DNA from: Syngnathus acus
Lineage: Eukaryota; Chordata; Actinopteri; Syngnathiformes; Syngnathidae
Length of the DNA: 64,000 bases
Assembly (NCBI RefSeq): GCF_901709675.1
Contig: NC_051092.1
Span: 1,802,491-1,866,490, forward strand
Reading direction: 5' to 3'
Both the position numbers and the translations under genes were made by a program. Shown here piece after piece: positions 58,717-64,000 of the stretch (its first letter is position 1; each line of letters begins with the position of its first letter). The notes below the pieces were generated by a model, which saw nothing but the letters and a program-made list of their open reading frames with translations, did not search any database and had not been told where the DNA came from.

Positions 58717-61700
58717 TTTTTTTTTATACACAGTATAATATTATAGACGTTACAATACGTTTTGTGGATTATTTTGGGAGGCTGCATTGGATTTACCGCA
58801 TTTTAATTTCAGTGTATACAGACTTTTTATGTGTTTGTGAATTTTGACCAAAACAATCAAATAAACGTATATCTCAAGGCACCAGTGTACAAGCAATAAA
58901 AAAAGTCAAGCTTCTGTAATAAATCCTCTCGAAGCCATACTGGTTTCTCTCTCCTGTGGCTGGAATAAGCGGTCCTCTTCTATTCCCTAGTGTCTCTTTT
59001 AGAGCGGAGAAGAGGGACGCCGCCTGTCAGTCTGCTGAGTCCTCCATTGTGTTGTGCTGTCTGGAGCAGAAATGGGCTTTGGTTCATGTTCCGCCTGCAA
59101 GCCTGAATATTAAGGGCTCCTAGAGTAACGTCTCTGTGGTAGCTATTCGGCTAATGAGGGTCTTAGCCTCTCTTGGGCCATGTCCAATAAATTATAGCGT
59201 GGCCTGCTTGTCAGGAGATGCAGTTCACTTTTGATCATTTTAGTCTATTGGAAAAAAAAGAACGGCAAAACTTACTTCCCAAACAGCCCTGAATTTGAAT
59301 GAAAGCTTCTCATTTGTCTGTAAAAGGAGGCATCCCTCACGAGGGTATATTTTTACAAGCTCACTTCCCTCCCCTTGCACGCTCTTTTGTCCTCCTGTTA
59401 TTTCATCCTGTCATCCCGACCTCATCTGCGCCACGGGTTACCTCGATCACGCTCAGCCTGTATCTGGCTCACTGCGGGGTGTTTGGAGCTAATGATTCTC
59501 GCCCCTCCTTCTCTTTCATCTGTAAACCGTTACCTCCTCTGTATGCTCTGTGGGCCGTTCCCTCCTATCGAGTTCTCAAGTATGGCCTCTCCTTGTTCAC
59601 AGATAAACGAGTTTGTGTACCTCGTGTCTAGAATTAGATATGTGGCCTTGGACAAATGTTAATATAAAATAAATGTGATCACGCTAACCCTGTATAGATG
59701 TAACATGATTGCCATGGGTGTTGACAAGCATCCCAGACAACATCATCTGATTTGACAAGCAGCCCTGACTGAAAGCAAAACACAACTTTCTTCATCTTAG
59801 ATTGATCATTTTGGTGTTCATAATTATATAGAACCAAAGTGCAATACACAAATCGTCTTACCTTGGTTGCACCCGGGCGGCTGTAAAAAGCGACGCACTG
59901 AGTTGTGTTTATTCTCACGGGATCTCACTCATACTCTTTTTCCATGTCTTTTTTTAGCTCACGATGCTAAGAGAGTCAAAGGTTTTACTCGGGTGTTGCT
60001 GTGGCTCACTGGGAGGATCGTGGAGGAAATGTCGGGCTGAGTTGCTTTGTGAGGATCGTTATTTCTACGCGAGTGTGCGTTTGCGTGGTATCGGATCTGT
60101 CAGTCAATACTTTGTTCCAATCTACAATCAAATGAAAACCTGCCTGGGCTCTTTTTTGTTCCGTGAGTTTCCGGGCTTGCAGAACATTGGTGGCAAGTCA
60201 TGCATATAAGTAGTTTCTCCTTTTTCCATTTGTGTGTCAGCCCAGTCGTCAGAAGAGATGAATGTCTTTGAGGAGCAAATAAATGGACAGACACGACAAA
60301 CAAAGCAAAGTTAGCCAAGGGACCATCACTAATCTAGCTTTACTCCAAGTAAAGAGGTTTGATTTTTGTTTGTGGTAGAGTTTCACCAAAACAATAAGGA
60401 AAATGTGCCTGGTAAGTCAAAGAAAAAACGTAAACCATCACATGAGGTGTCTACAAATCTTGTGAGACTTCAACACAGTGAAATTGAAGGATTTTTTTTT
60501 TTTTTTTTAAACAAATCACTGGTAAATATTTTGTATCATTAAATACATATATAAATATATATAAATAACATACCGTGTTTAATCATATTTAGATACATTT
60601 TGAAAATAGGACATTTACACAAATAATACCAAGGCAGCATAAAGAAAATGCTAATATCTGAAAAATACGAACGATGCTTCGGTTGTTGCTCAAATTACCT
60701 GAAAATGAAATACATATGGAAAAAATGGGACATCCTTGAAATCATTTTTCCTGTAGAAAGATTTGCATACGAGCTAAAAGCTCATCTGCACGCATGGCTG
60801 CCGTGTTCCATAATGTCTGTAAATGTACCAGGGGACAATTTCCAGACTTCTCACTGAGAAATCACGAGAGAGCACCGTAGCATGTAAATGCTGTGTTGGT
60901 GTTTGGCGGCAAATGGGTTTCCAGGCCAAGTGACGGCATGGGCTTAGAGTTCAGCAGCTGTGCATATTATTATCACTATGCATGTGCAGGCCTCTCCCTG
61001 GAGCATCTTTGATACAACCTGCGCTGTGTGTTATCTAAAAAGCAAATAAGAGAAACGCTCTTGTATCATCCATCCAACCAAATTTTCACTCCAGTGTACG
61101 TATTTGGTTGTTTTTTTTTTGTGTGTGTGCAGCCCGCCCACAGCCTCCGGTAATGAGATTGGGTTTTGTTTTAGTTGAACTCACACACACGCACGCACGC
61201 GCACACAGAGGTGCACCATATGGCAGTGGGATTGCAATCCACGGGGGATTGTTTTAAGCAGTGATGATTCCTTCTCACTCAATTGTGTTCATTGAGCTGG
61301 CGAGCTCGCCCGATTTCACTGCGGGCGACGGGACAGTTATCGCTGTATTGTCAGCGCGATTTCGCCATGTCCATCAACTAAATCATTCGGACTACTGATT
61401 GTTTGATTGCTAGCCCCTGGCCTCTTTGGCTACCAACGCACTAATAAAGAGGGAAGACATTGATCTTTTCTGCCATGTTAAGTATGTTTTGATCCTTTGA
61501 GTGGACTCAAACCAACCAAAAACGTGCATGTTCGGTTATTTGAAGCTTTCAGATTGGTGTAAATGTGGTTGTTTGTAATCAGTGACCCTCATGAGGGTAA
61601 ACGCAAGGATGGTTTTTGGACGAACAATGCTATTTTTAATCGTTGTCATTCCTCAAGGCCGGTACAGAACATAATCACGCTGTAGTCCTAGACACCTCTG

Positions 61701-64000
61701 CCCACATGCTGCCTGGAGCACAATGCAGCTAATGAGTCATGAAGACGTTCTACCACTACTATTAGCTAATCTGTAGGTGCCAGCCCTCTAAATTATAAAC
61801 AATTGCGTGGTTATATTATTTAAAGTGGACTATAATTTTACATGGACAATTCCAAGTGTGAATGCGCAACATTTATTATTGTTGATGATATTTTTACAGT
61901 CGATACGCTCAATGAGTTCTTTCAGATTGTTGTTATTTTGCTGCTCAATCCTTCTTGACTTCTTTCACTCCGGGCTCTTCTGTGCTTTCCTGACACGTGT
62001 GCTTTTTCTACTCAACGTAAACTTGTCTTCATAATTGATGAAGGACAGGAGAAGATTATGAAAAGCACCCAGGAGTGCTCTTCAGGACATCCCTTAGCAG
62101 CAAGCAAACTCGTCAATCTTGCTGCCAGGTCTTTAGAGTTTCATTGAAGTTTCTGTCGTGTGTTTTTACAACAAATTTGAAGGAAATGCTAAAAACAGTT
62201 TCGCAAAATATTGATGCATGACGGCGCTACATTTTCTGAAACATACTTTTCCAGATTATTTTGTACAAATACCTGATTTAAAAGTCATTTGAGTTGTCAG
62301 AATATTTTGATTTTTTTTTTTTTCATCCACTGATGAAAATGATATCCTCACAAAAAATGATTATCCTAAAGAAAACACTAGCATTTTTTTTTTTTTTAGC
62401 CCGCGGAACATTCTGTTATTTTGTTCTAATTATATCCATGCCTCAACCAGTCAGGTTCTAAATTCTGCAAGTTAATAAATAATAGATGAGTGACTAGATG
62501 AATTATGTAGCTGTGAGTGAGTGTTGTGGATGTTGGATAATCAGACACAACTTCTTGACTCCGCAATTCCACAATGCACTGCCACCTACATTCCATGAAT
62601 TTAAATGTGGACCACTTCTCCTTGCCTGCAGCAGAACACAAAATGTGATATCGTTGATATTTCACTCCTTTCTCAACATTTACTCCTCCCAAAAAAATAT
62701 CTACCAGAGCCAGGGCCCTTCTTGAATGGACTCCTCAAGTGTCACTTCCTGTTTGCTCCTTGAGAAGCTTGGCCGGAGTTGTCAGTCAATACTGCAGCGA
62801 CCACTTCATTCAGTCCAAACAGAACCTTGATTTGATTTGCTCAAACTCTCTCGCCTCTGAGTCAGAGCACAAAAAAAAAAAAAAAACTCGAGTTTCTGAG
62901 CTGTATTAAAAATAAATACTGCATTTTAATTGAACTTACTAGCAGCCCTTCATGTTCTATTGCGTCAATTTATAATCACGCATGTTCCATAGAGTGAATC
63001 TTGCAAAGATAAATGTGTAGAGAGCTACACAAATGACAGATGAAAGAAAGCAAAGCGCAATTGTAAGTGACTGTGTAAATCACCGAGGCTTTGTCACGGG
63101 GAGCCGTCAAGGTCATTTGTTAAGGTGTTGGCGGTGAGTCACAGAGAAACGTGGCAACGGTTGGACAAACTGAAATGGTCACAAAAAGTCTTTGTTGCTT
63201 TTACTGTTTGCTGGAAAAAAATGACTGCTTGGGTGTCTCGCATATGATATGTCATGTTAATTCCTAACCCACACCAGAGGTTTATTTCTTTGACCCGGTT
63301 CTGACACCCAGTAGTGGATTATTTCTCTCAATCAAGATGTTTTATGTAACCAACTGAGAGGATTATAGAGGAGAAAAAAAAATCCCACTTTTAGAATTTG
63401 GGTCCATGCAGCATAAAGATGTGCCCTTACTGTCTGTTAGTATATGGATTGGAATAATCCCTCCTGTGTGAAATGTGCTTTCGTATTTCCGAGCTGTCGG
63501 GGGGCATTTATACTTGAAATGGGAAGAAAAAAAATCATAAGAAAAATAGTCAAGTGACATTATCATCTTAATTGATGACAGGAAATGGTGACATTTTGGT
63601 TACATCATAAACACGCTCTTGTGAGGCCTGAGTGGGAGCTGGAGAAAAATGGCGTTCTATAATTTCCTTTATCCATGGCAACCGCTCGTTTGGTCACGGC
63701 TCCACAGGTGTGCCGCCTGCCCGCTAAATTATACTTACGTCAAACCCATCATACATGTAATCAGGATATGTTTTTTTTTTTTATTCAATATATCTTTATT
63801 TCGAACATATTTAAAATATGAAAAAAATCAAAAAGTGCTTTAAAGTGCTATATCTAAGTCACTGAAACAAACAAAAAACAAATTGGGGTAAAAAAACTTG
63901 ACTTTATTCCCCCCTGCTATTTTTTATTTATTTTTATGAACATCCCGCAATTCTTGATGCAAGTAAAGAGCTACAAAAAGGAAATAACAGCGAGTGGCAA

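Larger units (their letters stand above)
54831..64000 (+). other. frmd5 intron 1 (partial)
   Basis: No second frmd5 exon and no other gene was recognised up to the window's end. The region holds the mariner-like element (56200-57130), a 77-bp tandem duplication (about 58567-58716), a mixed CA/CG-type dinucleotide tract near 61180-61207, many A/T homopolymers and a MARE-like site (55798-55811). Small open frames look like chance. Confidence 0.6.

Noticed and set aside
59295-59662. Overlapping open frames in frmd5 intron 1
   Set aside because: Low-complexity, T/C-rich reading with no splice or family support.
61299-61310. 12-bp palindrome GGCGAGCTCGCC
   Set aside because: Isolated and short; no further structure around it.

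Overview
The window is nuclear DNA of a ray-finned (teleost) fish, probably a percomorph. The exons are recognisable vertebrate orthologues, many introns are only about 70-150 bp, genes are often a few hundred bases apart, and teleost-type MITEs are present. All gene models were assembled by eye from splice signals, reading frame and remembered family sequence. No alignment was run.

Left block (1-13.4 kb) matches human 15q24.3: scaper (minus, 5' end only), rcn2 (plus), pstpip1 (plus), tspan3 (minus). It is followed by a gene encoding a CCCH-CCCH/RWD-like/CHY zinc-finger protein (plus), an intronless cholesterol 25-hydroxylase gene (plus) and a nine-exon kti12 (minus) that carries a U12-type AT-AC intron.

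Middle block (22.6-53.4 kb) matches human 15q25: nmb (minus), znf592 (minus), an slc28 concentrative nucleoside transporter (plus), alpk3 (minus) and, head-to-head with alpk3, a paracaspase gene of the MALT1 family (plus). Human 15q25 has no paracaspase gene. The 2R-paralogous human region 18q21 holds GRP, ZNF532, MALT1 and ALPK2, so this gene is best read as a MALT1 ohnologue that mammals lost. It keeps the catalytic His and Cys. In place of the death domain it has Cys/His-containing leader exons, and these do not join to the conserved frame cleanly.

Right block (53.8-64 kb): a tRNA-His(GTG) gene, then exon 1 and part of the very large first intron of frmd5 (plus; human 15q15.3).

Mobile DNA: a hAT MITE with a perfect 8-bp target duplication (46760-47090), a pogo/Tigger-like MITE (48180-48504) with a degraded relative (30573-30770), a roughly 930-bp TA-flanked mariner-like element holding a nested repeat (56200-57130), and terminus-like fragments in and after the slc28 gene. 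The genes do not form a single pathway. They are an ancestral syntenic block. The parts with a shared theme are the immune or inflammatory genes (pstpip1, ch25h, paracaspase) and the divergent alpk3/paracaspase promoter.
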